Positions 32,165 through 44,089 of a DNA stretch of 64,000 nt are shown piece after piece. The notes under the pieces are model-generated. The model did no database searches. It was not told the origin of the DNA and was given only the letters and a program-made list of their open reading frames with translations. A program made the position numbers and the translations under genes. The stretch comes from Larix kaempferi (Eukaryota > Streptophyta > Pinopsida > Pinales > Pinaceae), in assembly GCA_027924585.1 (NCBI GenBank), contig BSBM01000232.1, positions 24,897,501 through 24,961,500 of the forward strand, in the 5' to 3' direction. Each line of letters opens with the position of its first letter. The first letter of the stretch is position 1.

Positions 32165-32218
32165 CCATACGTTTTTTGGACATGAATAAATCTCAATCTC
32201 TCTCTCTCTCTCTCTCTC
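32165..32218. repeat. Left half of the CACTA target: GTGTATAACATACC unit plus CT microsatellite
   Basis: GTGTATAACATACCATAC, then CATGAATAAATCTC and a (CT)n run that ends at the transposon. The same unit recurs on the other side (44609-44684), so the target was a tandemly repeated unit of about 65 bp with CT runs. Confidence 0.85.
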
Positions 32219-32236
32219 CACTAGTACAAAATGAGA
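32219..32236 (+). repeat. Left terminal inverted repeat of the CACTA element
   Basis: CACTAGTACAAAATGAGA; its perfect inverse is at 44570-44587. Similarity fades after that, with TAGT- and AAAAAA-like blocks still shared. Confidence 0.95.
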
Positions 32237-32500
32237 GATAAGTGACTACGCGACTAAAAAAGTTAGTCACCACTTTTTTTTCAAGGGATAAACGATTAAA
32301 ATTGAGCAATTTTAAATAAGCCAACAAAAAACGACTAATAATTTAGTCATGATATAAAATATATGACTAGATAACAAGTGACTAAAATAAAAATGATTAA
32401 CATAAATGACTAATTTAGTCACGGGAATATAAGTATGAGTAGCTAACAATGATTAATGTGGATTAGTTGTTTATGTTAGTCATTTTTAGTTGTGTCACAT
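32237..32500. promoter_or_regulatory. Left subterminal TGACTA/TAGTCA repeats
   Basis: About ten GACTA or TAGTC words in both orientations in 260 bp (for example GACTAATTTAGTCAC). In En/Spm such subterminal words bind the element-encoded regulator; here that role is inferred. Confidence 0.75.
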
Positions 32501-32734
32501 TGACAATGAAAAATTACAATTTTGATAATGAATTCGTACAATATTTTACTAAATTTTAACAATGCTGATAGATTTAGAGACCCCGACCCCTTTAAAGAGG
32601 GTCTCTAAATACAAAATAAAAATCACACAAATATATGATTACATTAATATACCATACTACATACTTTGTAGAGTAGTTATAAACCTGGAGGGCACCCAAA
32701 TTAGTTTGTGTCGAAGACCATACGTGGAGACATA

Positions 32735-34045
32735 TAGTGATTGCATTGATTTTAGTGACTCAACTCTCTAATATTAGGTTTAAGCTACAATGAATTTTAC
32801 TATTTGTTGCATTGATCTTAGTGATTCATCTCTTTGAATCATTGATATCAATGCTACAAATAATAAAATTCACTATAATTTAGACCTAATACCAGAGAGT
32901 GGAGCCATTGATAATCCAAGTGAAATCAAATTGCTTTGGATTTCATGGTACTTGGATGATTTTATAGTTTGTTGCATTGATACCCAAAAATCTAAAGCAA
33001 TACGATTTCCCTTGGACACACTAATTTTAGTAACTCCACTCTCTGATATTAGGTTTAAGTTACAATGAATTTTACTCTTTGTTGCATTGATATCAGTGAT
33101 TCCTCTCTTTGAGTCACTTACTCAATGCAAAAAACAGTAAAATTAATCATAACTTAAACCTGATATCAGAGAGTGGATTCAGTAATAATACAAAATAATT
33201 TGATTGCATGGAAATAGCATGACAACAAATTGAAATTCCAAAGCAATTTGATTGCATTGATTTCAGTGACTCCACTCTCTAATATTATGTTTAAGTTGCA
33301 ATGAATTTTATTGTTTTTTGCATTGATATCAATGATTCCTCTCTTTGAATCACTAATATCAATGCAATAAACAATAAAATTCACTATAACTTAAAAATCT
33401 AATATCAAAAATTGAAGTCACTGGTAATCCAAGTGAAATCAAATTACCTTGTATTTTCAAGGTACTTGGATTATTTGGTTGTTTGTTGCATTGATATAAG
33501 TGATAATTCTCTTTGAATTACTGATATCAATGCAACAAACACTAAAAAATGAAGACATAAGGAACAACCTAAAAAACAACAATGGCTCAATTCCCATAAG
33601 CATATAGAAAAGCATGATGTTTTCTATGAAATCACTTTTTGGACTACTGCATTTTTTATCGATGTGGAATATGCGTGCAGGTTGGGTCTTCGAGCCTTTG
33701 CTTGGATACCAACAATGTCTCTTTGCTTGTAGACCCTTCATTCATTTACATTATTTCCCATTTAAAATATTTAAGCCAACATGTATATAAACATGATAAA
33801 AATACGATATGATATAAGTGGTTCCTTTCTTTGAATCAATGATATCAATGCAATAAATAGTAAAATTGACTATAACTTAAACCTAATATCATAGAGTGAA
33901 GTAAATGATAATCCGAGTGAAATCAAATTGCTTTGGATTTTCAGGGTACTTGGATTATTTTACTTTTTATTGCATTGATATCAATGATTCCTCTCATTGA
34001 ATTAGTAATAGCATTAGTGACTCCCCTCATTGATATTAGGCTTAA
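32735..34045. repeat. Array of imperfect palindromes, about six units
   Basis: Each unit contains GCATTGATATCAATGATTCC, then TCTCTTTGAATCA, then a near inverse ending ATCAATGCAA. Flanks carry ACTCTCTAATATTAGGTTTA and its inverse. Centres lie near 32830, 33105, 33345, 33515, 33830 and 33990. Short frames inside (33166-33384, 33457-33741 minus) are products of the repeat. Confidence 0.85.
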
Positions 34046-34119
34046 GTTGTAATAATGATGACGATCTCCAAATTTCATGTGATTGCCCCAGATTGCTACC
34101 ATCCTATATCCATCTTAAC

Positions 34120-34247
34120 TTTGGATCTACTATGCACCGAGAGGGATCAAATCCCTCAAGGTGCAAACCTCTCCAACTAGAGATCGACAATAAAAGAGGT
34201 TTGCACCTCTAAGGATTTGATCCCTCTCGGCGCATGGTAGATCCAAA
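34120..34247. repeat. Hairpin with 53-bp arms
   Basis: Left arm 34120-34172 (TTTGGATCTACTATGCACCG onward) pairs with right arm 34195-34247 (ending CATGGTAGATCCAAA), with a loop of about 22 bases. Only a few mismatches. Confidence 0.9.
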
Positions 34248-34522
34248 ATTAAAATGGATCTAAGTTGGTAAATTATTAAAATATTTATTTTTGACCCTTT
34301 AAAATATTTATTTTTTATCCTTTTGGACAATTAACATACATATAGGCCCTCTTTGTTATCCTCTTATATGGGTTTAAATCTTGCTTTGCGACACTTTCTC
34401 CTTGCTCCTTGGGAGCACTTTGACTATATATTGTTGTATTTGATTTGACTCGATTATATTTTGAGGCATACCTTGAGTTTTCATCAAATATTATCATTCT
34501 TAAAATATATATATATACCCTA

Positions 34523-34760
34523 ATACCCTAAGTCGTTGGGTGTTAATTTTTATCCTTTGAATTTATTTGTTTCTATTCATAAAAAAAACAAAACAAAACA
34601 TAATGGCTAAACTAAACCTATATATATATAAATATAGACCCTAAGCCGTTGGGTGTTAATTTGTATCCTTTGAATTTATTTGTTTCTATTCATAAAATAA
34701 AACAAAACAAAACATAATGGCTAAACTAAACCTCAAAACAAAACATAATGGCTAAACTAA
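34523..34760. repeat. Tandem duplication, about 115 bp, plus a partial third copy
   Basis: ACCCTAAG(T/C)CGTTGGGTG and AAACATAATGGCTAAACTAA occur twice (from about 34525 and 34640); the 3' part occurs a third time near 34735. Confidence 0.85.
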
Positions 34761-35241
34761 ACCTCGTCATATGGTTGGAGAAAGAAGGCTATTTATTATT
34801 TGGCAATATGTGGTCAATGAGTGTAATATTTCTCCTAAAATATGGGATGGATCCATGGAGTGGTGTGTTGATGTCTTGAAAGGTTTTATTGGTACACTAA
34901 AGGGAACCTGTGTTGGCCTCGATCGATCGCTCAAAACCTCTACGTCGCCAAAAAGTGCAGTCTCGCCCAACTTGCGGGCATAAAACCCTTCTAATCGAGT
35001 CTCGGGTTCAGCGTTCATCGACATGTATTGGTGATTATACAGGAGTTGTAACAACTACCTGAAGTTTTATTCGAGGTAAGATGATCTGTTGCTGTTCGAG
35101 GTAAGATGATCTGTTGCTGCCCAAACCCCCAACAAATCCTGTTACTCCATATCAGAGATGCCATCTTCCATTCTTCTTCTTCCTCCTAAAGACAACCTCA
35201 CCAAGTTTTTTCTTCTCTGTAAATCAGTAAAGTAGCAGAGC

Positions 35242-35402
35242 ATGGCGTCTAATTGCCATGGATTCATCACGGAAACTTTCAACATATTCATGCACGGTGG
35301 AAGGGAGGCTTTAATGTTCACTTTCTTCACAGTCATTTTTGTAGGGTTTTGCTTCATCTCTTGCAATGCCCTCTTCGAAGATCAAGTCGGTGTCATAGAC
35401 TG
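35242..35402 (+). pseudogene. Possible first exon with a membrane segment, captured gene fragment
   Basis: From ATG at 35242 a frame of 53 codons runs MASNCHGFITETFNIF to VGVIDW and meets a good splice donor TG/GTAAGA at 35402/35403. Residues 22-43 (ALMFTFFTVIFVGFCFISCN) look like a membrane helix. I do not recognise the family. A weak acceptor TTGCAG is near 35660, but the frame after it stops, so the splice model is unproven. It could be chance. Confidence 0.3.
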
Positions 35403-35964
35403 GTAAGATAAACGAACATCCCACTCGACAATTCATGTTGAAAATTTTGTAAGGACTCTAAGTGAGATCATGATTCCGACAAATAGGTTTTAACAAGCCT
35501 CCGAAATTCATCCATGGGACAGCAGAGCTGAAAATGGATGATGTTTTTGGTGGTTTCCCATCTTTACTTCTGGTAATATTAGGCTTCAGATCGTTCCAGC
35601 TCAACTAAATAGAAGTAACTACCTCCAATGGGCTATATTGGTCTAGATTTTCCTTGCAGCGAAGATTAAGTAGGATATGTTGATGGATCGATTTCAAAGG
35701 ATCAAAACTTTAGAAGTCTATTATGCTTTTCGCTACTGATTCCTCGGAGGATACCTAAAACCCTAAAATGAGGGTTTTGGATGCAGTCGTGAGCAGGTAT
35801 TTAGTGTTATTCTAAGTTGTTTTCTACCAATTGAGCAGCTGGCGATCACATTCATTGAATGCATATAAAGTAGATGATCAAGATGATTATAACTTTTCAT
35901 AGTTTCATTTGCTAAAACCCCTTTTTTACCTACAAGAGGAGGGCGACGATACCAGTTCTAGGGT

Positions 35965-36650
35965 ACTCTTTACTTTGGAGGATCGTGCATCCCAAACCCT
36001 GGTCGTGCAAGCATTGGCTTCGTTATTCAGGATGACGAGGATGATAGAGTCGTGGAGGAGTTCCGCGCTTACCTTGTATTTTTCCCTATCACTAGCAATG
36101 GCGCCCATTACAAATCCCTCATTGCAGGTCTCCAACATGCTTTATGGTGCGGAATCACCCCACATCACTACCCGTGGACACGACCTACTCATTTTCAACC
36201 AGGTAACAATAACCCCTCTATGTCTTTACAATCAAGATAATGTTTCCCGTGATAAAGAACTTGCTTGCATGGAATTCATTTATATGTTTTTGTAGGTGAT
36301 GGGTGAGTATAGAGTAAATAGCCCCTGGCTAAAGAGGTACCATGACAGAGTTAGGGAACCGGCTTCACAGTTTGAGAGCTTTGACGTCAAGCATATCTAT
36401 TATGAAGATAATTATGAGGCACGTTCACTAGCACGGGAAGGATTTTACAACACAATAATAGATAGAAGAGCCAGGCGGAGTGCGATATTTTGCAGGGCTG
36501 CAGCAATCCAGAATCTGCAAGGTAATATATTATGGAGGAGAGATGCGATGGTTACCACAGCATACAGCTCATTTTGGACACCATACAAGATCGTTTACCT
36601 AAGTCCTATGCGGATGTTCAGGAAATTTGTAGCAATATAAGCGATGGGTC
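35965..36650 (+). pseudogene. RNase H-like (RVT_3 type) gene fragment with one intron
   Basis: Exon 1 reads LYFGGSCIPNPGRASIGFVI, then NGAHYKSLIAGLQHAL, then after a frame change GHDLLIFNQ, ending at 36202. A GT-AG intron of 93 bp (36203-36295) follows. Exon 2 continues in the same phase with VMGEYRVNSPWLKRYHDRVR and FDVKHI, then SLAREG. The order matches the plant RNase H-like domain. Catalytic positions are lost (D to G in YFGGS, E to H in GAHY, last D in EARS), so it is not active. It sits inside the CACTA element, so capture is likely. Confidence 0.7.
36203..36295 (+). other. Spliceosomal intron in the RNase H-like fragment
   Basis: It starts GTAACAAT, ends TTTTTGTAG after a T-rich stretch, and is 93 bp. 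Removing it joins FNQ to VMGEYR in frame, matching the uninterrupted family pattern NQV-GEY. This argues for a host-gene origin rather than a processed copy. Confidence 0.65.
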
Positions 36651-36849
36651 GGAGGTGTAGGTTACATAAGAACAAATCAATGGCGGCTCTGTTAGCTATA
36701 TCATAGTCTAGGGATTCTTCATACAAGCAGGATAGTGGCGCCTTTTTTTTCCTTTTTTTTTCTTTCTCGTGTGGCTTTACTTGGTGGAATGTTTATAACA
36801 TTTTAGATCTTTGTTCTCTGTTTTAAATGTTTTAGTGCTGAAAAAATTT

Positions 36850-36985
36850 CATTCTTCTTTCATATTAAGGTGTGGAAATTTCCCAATTGACTTTGCTGAT
36901 GAATGAATTCAATTTCCCAATTGAATTTTTTATGATGAATGAGTTCAATTTCCCAATTGCAATATTGAGGATGAATGAGTTCATT
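36850..36985. repeat. Short repeats with TTTCCCAATTG, three units
   Basis: TTTCCCAATTG at about 36879, 36913 and 36949, each followed by GATGAATGA(A/G)TTCA-type sequence. It follows the captured gene. Confidence 0.75.
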
Positions 36986-37079
36986 GTTATTAGCCTGAAG
37001 TTATTATGAAATTTCACGAGCATAATGTACATAATTACTCATTTTCTAGCATTCATGTGCATTATTTTTAAGTACTCTC

Positions 37080-37415
37080 TCAACCACCTTGATACACTTT
37101 GGCCTGGAACTTGATAGTGCCTATACTGGAAATTTGAAATATAATCTGAGAGATAGGCTCATTCCAGAACTGTGTTGAAAGGGATCATTTTCTTTTGAAG
37201 CAATCTGGTTATCTTCCTTTCAAAACTTTCCATATTCTACTCAACCATCCCATTTGCACCCCACATAGTCGATGCCTTCACAATTTTTGGTACACTTTGA
37301 TCAGGAATTTGACAATGCCTACACAGACAATTTGAAATATAATCTGAGAGACAGTCTCCATCCATAACTATGTCGAGAGGGTTAATTTTCTCTCTGAAAC
37401 AATCTGGTTAGCATG
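37080..37415. repeat. About 195-bp tandem repeat, left block
   Basis: Nearly two units with CCCATTTGCACCCCACAT, TACACTTTG(G/A)(C/T)C(T/A)GGAA and GAAATATAATCTGAGAGA. The array resumes at 39970, so a 2.5-kb insertion splits it. Confidence 0.85.
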
Positions 37416-37439
37416 CACATGGATAGGCTTAGAGATGAA

Positions 37440-38530
37440 AGAGCCACCGAATTTTTACAACTGATGCGGCCAAATTTATGGAACAAGTGGAGGAACACGT
37501 CGTGTCCGAGCAGAGAATTGCAACGCTAGACCTTACTTTGGCAGAGACGCCTACAAGATGGTGGAAAACCCATAAGATCATTTTGCATTCTTGGGAAGAT
37601 GCGATAGGGGTGCTATAGACTTTCCTTTATGTTGGACATTTTGACTCTGACAACAAATGTTAACTCCAGCCTTGCCAACCTGTGTCTATGGTTTGTAATC
37701 CGCTTGGCGATGTGGTCCTGTGTGAGGCGTAGTGGACGGTGCAGGATGTTCCAATTAAACAATGGGTGCATAAATTTATGCATACCTTAGAGCCATTACC
37801 AAAGAAATATCTGTAGGCAGAAATTTAGTGGGAGACGTGCCATTGGTTGGAACTATGGGAAGGGTTATGCGACACTTTCCAACTCTATGGGAAGAATACA
37901 CCATTTTAAGGGTGGTTCAATGCATTTATTGTTTCCCATAGATGGAACACCCACAGTGTTTGACCATATCTTTTGTAGAGGAGGGACTCGTAGAATAAAA
38001 CCTTGCAGATACATATCATGCACAGAGGGGATTCGGAATTTGCAATTTTAGGAAACTGAAGGTCACCGAATAGTACAAGATATAGGGTATACCAGTAGTC
38101 CCATGTATTATCATGAGCCACTGCAGATGAAGCAGTTTAATATTGGGACCAAAGAAGAGCTTAAACTTGTTGTGATAGGGGATCACTGGGATGAGCTTAT
38201 AGTCACATAGATTGTAGCTTTTCTCCATGAATATGATAATCTGTTTCCCTAAAGCTTTACCAATATGAAAGGCATTGTTGGAGATCTTAGGGAAATGAAG
38301 ATTGAATTAAAGCCCGACGCTCGACCGATTTAAAAGAGACCATACAGGATGAACCCACATTATAAGGAGTAGGTTAAATAGTAAATTGAGAAAATATTAG
38401 ATGCAGGGTTGATCTTTCTAGTGGAGGAGTTAGATTGGATAAGTTCTATATTCATACAGGGCAAAAAAAAGGAGAATCCACATTACTACCTGGGGAGAAT
38501 TCACATTACTACCTACTTCACGGGCCATAT
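37440..38530 (+). pseudogene. Degenerate Ty3/gypsy gag and RT-start fragment
   Basis: Gag-like TLDLTLAETPTRWWKTHK is near 37530-37585. Near 38260-38450 a frame reads GIVGDLREMKIELKPDARPI, then KRPYRMNPHYKE, ILDAGLIFLVEELDWIS and IQGKKK. These are the residues that lead into a gypsy RT. The catalytic part is absent. It lies within the insertion that splits the 195-bp array. Stops are frequent. Confidence 0.65.
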
Positions 38531-38559
38531 AAAATAGAGCTCATATAAAGCTAGATAAG

Positions 38560-39965
38560 AAGAGTAAGCCGAGGTATGTCCTTATTATACGTATTACTTA
38601 GTACCTGTATCACGTAATGTTAATGGACATGGTAAGTATTACCATAATAACAAGGAGCTTCAACAATGGAGGTAAGTGTTATGATGATTACTATAAGTTA
38701 GGTTCTTAGTACTATCCCTAAGCTTCTTACACTATTCCTTAAATGGTGACCTTATGTATTACTTACAACTATATTCAACCAGTGTTAGTTCCAGCTAAGA
38801 GCGTAAACTAGTACGATTCGTGTATTTTACATAATAAATGAGGATAGTGAGCTATGTTACATGCAATGATTATGATAACTACAACACCTGTTATCAAACG
38901 TATTGCACATTACTTACAGCTTACTTAGCCCATCTAATATGGAAACATTGTGATCTTAGATTACCATTACAAAGGTTAAGAGATATGGTAATTCCCTAAT
39001 CACTAGTCCTTTTTATTAGTAATACTAGTAGTTACACAAGGCATGGCGATAATAGAGCAATGTAAGAACAAGTAACCAGTGTTTGATCTATACCAACAGT
39101 GATAATGCTAAGGGGTTTTTTTTACTCCTTACTATTGATATCAGTCATATCGTAACTTATGCTATACTAGTTCCATTGAATCACTCTAAGCGTAATCATG
39201 CTTACTATTAACCATGTAAGATTGATTGAACTTACCATAACTAACCTGATACTAATAGGATGGAGTAATACAGATTCCATTTATTTTATATGAGTAATGT
39301 GAGCAGCTAAGGTAATACAGCTCCTATGAGTGATGTAATTGCCCTATTCAAACCATTTTGATGCTTCATTACTATGCTTAATCTGACCGATCTAAGGTTC
39401 ATGTCATGTACATATTCATCTTACCCAGTAGTAAGCATGTAACCATATCACGTATTCTTTGTAATCAATCACACAACTAAGCTCTTATCAAATATCACGA
39501 TTATCGCCTAATATATATGATAGGTTCATATCAACCATAACACCCTAAGTTGATCTCTCTACTGAATAAGCATAACAATAAACAGCACTGATAATGATGT
39601 GATTACCATAATTAACTCCATCATGTTAGTATTTATATCACAACTAGTATGAACTCAAAGCAATCATTAAGTGTGTCATATGTAATGGTTATGCTTATGG
39701 TGTAATAGGTGTTGTTTTTACATAAGCTGTTAGAATAGTATTAGTACTAACTTGCATAAGTGTGGTAAATTTTTTATGTTCACTATATATGGAAGCTCCT
39801 TATTACTACAGGTCAGTGATTACGATCATTCTACTTACATACTCTATTGATTCATAGATTGGCTCGATTACCATTATTATACAACACTTATCCAGTAAGT
39901 ACTATGAAGTTGTATTTCCATATAAATTACGTAGAGCTTACTCAGTATTCAAACTAGTGATAAGG
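38560..39965. other. Non-coding block of odd composition inside the insertion
   Basis: About 1.4 kb with no open frame above 60 codons, few homopolymers, and many TACT, ATTAC, GTAA and TAGTA words in both orientations. I find no internal repeat period and no known motif. It ends where the 195-bp array resumes. Confidence 0.5.
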
Positions 39966-39969
39966 GTAG

Positions 39970-40455
39970 CCCTTCAGTCCTTCATAACATTCCACAATCT
40001 ACTAATAACCGTCCCATTTGCACCCAAATGGTCAATGTATTCACAATTTCTGTACACTTTGACTAGGAACAACACCTATAGTGAAATTTTGAAATGTAAT
40101 CTTAGAGACAGGATCCATCTAGAATCATGTTGGTAGGTTTGATTTTCACTCTGAAGCAATCTGGTTAGATGGCCTTCGGAATTTTCCGCATTCTACACAT
40201 AACCATTCCATTTGCACCCCACATGGTCAATGTCTTCACAATTTATGGTACACTTTGACCAGGAACTTGACAACGCCTATATTGAATATCTGAAATATGA
40301 TTTGGGAGACAGGCTTCATTCAGAGCCATGTTGAGAGGGTTGGTTTTCTCTCATATTGAGAGGGTTGGCTTTCTCTCTGAAGCAATCCAGTCGCCCTTCA
40401 AAATTATCCACATTGTATTCAAACCATCACATTTGCACTCCACATTGTCAAATGT
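39970..40455. repeat. About 195-bp tandem repeat, right block
   Basis: Two to three more units with CACATGGTCAATGTCTTCAC, GGTACACTTTGACCAGGAA and GAGAGGGTTGG. The last carries a small local duplication (GAGAGGGTTGG twice, about 40330-40376). Confidence 0.85.
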
Positions 40456-40459
40456 ATTC

Positions 40460-43400
40460 ACAACTTCTTATTGGACAATAATTGTAAGTCCCTTTTGAAG
40501 CTCATCATTCATAAATAAAATTGCCCTAAATGTTTAGAAAACAAGAGATATCATAATGTTAAGAAAACATGAGATACCCTTTATGAACTCATATTTAAAG
40601 TAAAGGACAATGAGCACACCCCAAAGAAGTCTTCTTGTTTCATCTCTAATAAGATATGGATGTTCACTTTGTAAAATCCCAAACCAATTACTAGTCTAAG
40701 TAGAGACCAGGTTGCATGGAAACCATTTTTTTACAGGATCAATATCATATGATGATGCAAGAAAGTTTTAAACTCAACACAAGTAAATCAATTGACAGCT
40801 GAACTGCAAATTCTCCAACATAGCCCAGCTCTTTTACTAATGCATAATGTTGATCTTTTCAACTTAATTGTCTCTCATGGATTTCCACCTAATAGGCATA
40901 TCATGATATCCACTTCATTTTTAAATCCAATGATAAAGTGGCAAACCACTATAGAACTATCATGCTTGGTCACACCCTCAACAAGTTGTATGCTTGTAGA
41001 TTCTCAGTCCATCGTTTAGATTGTGTATTTAGTTTGATATAACTGTGTAGAGATTTGAAAATCCGACGTTTTGAGTGGACACTCCACCCATCTTCAGGGA
41101 ACCAGAGATCTCAAGAATAGGTGAGTGTCCACACGAAATGTCAGATTCTCAAATCTCCCTGAGTTATATCCAGAAACTAAATACACAAAGTTGTATTCTA
41201 CTATAATAGATGATTTGAACTGTAGATAGACCGGATCCAAGAAGCATTGTGAGATTGATCTCTAGGTTGATTGAATCTGGGAAGCTTTGTGAAAAGGACA
41301 GGCGGGATTTAGATGCAATGCCTAGACACGGTTTATCATATCTTAACACTCATAGCTATCATTTAAGAAAGAAAGATCCACAAGAAAAAAATATATAGCT
41401 ACTTCGCTGACCTTTAGATATCACTCAACACAAACCCAATCATCTTCTAGTCTAGAGCTTCACTATTGTCAAGTTCCTGAAGATTCAGTAATTCTTTTGA
41501 CACTCAATGAGAGAGTGGTTCAAGTCCAGACATGCATAAGATATTAATATCACTATTGTCCTAACAAGGCTCTCAAATTTCCAAACTTTTTTCGTGCTCA
41601 ACATAGATGGATTGGTGGAACTTATATCTAATTCAAGGAGGAGGAGAAATTCCTTTTGCTGACTATATCAATTTATCCATTTTATAGATTGGAAATTTCA
41701 TTTAGTTTCAGTTTAGTTTTGAGTGCAAGTGTTTCATCCGACCAAAATTAGTTTATAGGATAGTGCTAATTATATAACAAAATGACCTTGGCGGCAATCG
41801 CTGAAATAACAAGGTGAAATCATTAATTGCATATTGAGGCTCATTTCCAAATGCCCTCCTAACATTCTTCACTTTAAAAAGTTGAGTAAAGTGTTTGAGG
41901 TTATGTTAACAGATCAAATGTAACTCTGTAAGTACTCTTGTGTTTTGGTGTTCTTTAATCTTGAGAAAATTTGTATAGCATTGCACTGCATTTTGAGAAA
42001 AACACATGAAAACCTTGTTAAAATTCCTTTACATAAAACATTTAGTGCTTCATCTGACAGTCATCAAACTATCCTATCTGATTGAACGATGAAAATTTCT
42101 GGTATGTTCACAGCTATCTACAGATGATGTGACTTTTCATCATTAAAGTATGTTCTATTTAAAAAAGAATTCTACATGAATATTTCAAACCTTTAAAGGA
42201 TTTGTGGTAACATACCTTGTGCTTGATCTGGTTTATGGGTGTTACTATGAATGTCCATGAACGCCCTTGTATTATGATTTTCTACTGGTTCTGCATGCCT
42301 CTACTCAAGGTTGTTGCCCCTAATTTGATCATGTGTTCATTATAATTATTTTATATGGTATCCATGAATAATCCAAGCATTTACATAGTATCTATGTTTA
42401 CTTACCTTACTATTTGTTATGTATTGTTCCTATTCCGACACCCTACAACACAAATTTATATATGGTTACAAAAAAAGGATATTACCATGCAATGCAAGTG
42501 TAAATGCATCGTACTTAGTCATGATTACTATGCTAATATGAATCTGCATGAATGCTTTTACATCGCAATATTGTCATGGCTCTGTAACACTTTTGCTTGT
42601 GTCATAGAACAGAATTGGACAAGCACCTCATGTACATAGCTTTCATGGTATTACTGCTATATGTTTTCTCAAGTACAAATCTTAACAAAAATATCCCTTT
42701 TGTATGGATATGTCCTCATGAATTTGATTGCTTATCCATTGCATTTTGCGGCGCCCTAGCACATATTTTCATGCACTATCCTTTTCAAGTTTTGGTTGAG
42801 CATAATGTCCCAAGGGAATATCATTATTATCTTTAAAAAAATTGTTTTTTATACGAAGAATGTTTGGCATACACAACCTTTCTTTGTAATATAATAGTTG
42901 AAGGGGTTTGGTTGACCAGAGTGAGTGCCAATAGGTTGCGCTTATTGTGCATGATTACATTACTTTCCCTGTGTTTTGTATTGATGGACAACTCAATTCG
43001 TGGACCTTTAGGGATTATACAATTCTTAGGGTGGTTAAGTATGATGGAAAATCATACAGGCCCTAATAATTCTTATATTTCGAAGTCGTATTTGGTAGAG
43101 CAGAACAACATCACCAAGGAAGAGAGCCAAAAAATTTGTGCAGAAGGTATACAATGAGGTAGGCCTCTTGAACCTAATGTTGTTTAGACTTTTCTGTTGT
43201 AGAGCAAGTTATGCATGATATTAGAAACTATGGTTATCTATTTTGTTAGTAGAATTCACCTAGAAGTTGCGCTTAGACAATGGGTGCATGATAACTAGGA
43301 AAATATATGGTTGTAGAGTCAAGTATCCCAAAACCTGTTTGAACTGTTTATTTTCTCTTATATTTTTGAAGTTGCCTCGTCTATAGATCAAGTTGTTGTT

Positions 43401-44085
43401 AGTGGACTAATTTGTAGAATAGTTTGGTGGTGTGCCAATAGTAGGAGCTTGAATTTTGAGTCGTGTTATGTGTTTTTAGACTGAAAGCAATCCCAAGGTA
43501 TCCATTATATTCAATTATGCTAGACTGAGAAGAATATTAAGTTCATAGGTGTCTTGCAACATTCATTAATTAAATATTAGCTGATACCTTTTCTCTTCAG
43601 CTTTGCAGTGTCGAACTTTCAAAGGATGGAAAATCTCAAGTCTCAAATCATAGATTCAGAAGATGGATTCTACATAGGAATATGCAAGGACTTCAAGGAA
43701 AGCAGAGGACACATGTTAGGTAGCAAGATGTTCCATAGCGTAGTGGGTGTTGGTTAAATGACAATAAGAGAATTATTGGATTTCTATGGGCATTGCCAAG
43801 GTTTCACTTAGTGGCCATTGTAATATTTTGAAAAGTCATCGATGTAGATGATTTTCGTGTAAAGTATGGAGACTGTTTTTTTTCATGGATTGGTATTAGT
43901 CCATTAGTGGATATTCGGTTGGAAATTCAATATATTGTAATACATGACATTTTTCACATAATAAAATTTACATGGTTGAAATTATATGTGTACTCGATAT
44001 TATTTAGTGTTGTAATTAATTAATGTGATTTTGTATGATTCACATGCGTATTTAGATTTGATTAGCATGAATATTATAATGAACA
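40460..44085. other. CACTA interior with no gene called
   Basis: Frames up to 97 codons (42864-43157, 42355-42639) show no recognisable domain. One hairpin lies at 41036-41170. No transposase (TNPD-like) motif is visible, but exons of an old transposase gene could be missed by eye. Confidence 0.45.
41036..41170. repeat. Hairpin with arms of about 55 bp
   Basis: Left arm ATATAACTGTGTAGAGATTT onward pairs with right arm ending AAATCTCCCTGAGTTATAT; both contain the GAGTGGACACTC / GAGTGTCCAC core. Several mismatches. Confidence 0.8.
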
Positions 44086-44089
44086 AAAA

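Noticed and set aside
34510-34535. Telomere-like TACCCTAATACCCTAA
   Set aside because: Only two irregular CCCTAA words occur, inside a larger 115-bp duplication. It is not a telomeric array.
42864-43157. Possible transposase exon of the CACTA element
   Set aside because: The 97-codon frame shows no TNPD-type motif, and neighbouring frames do not extend it.
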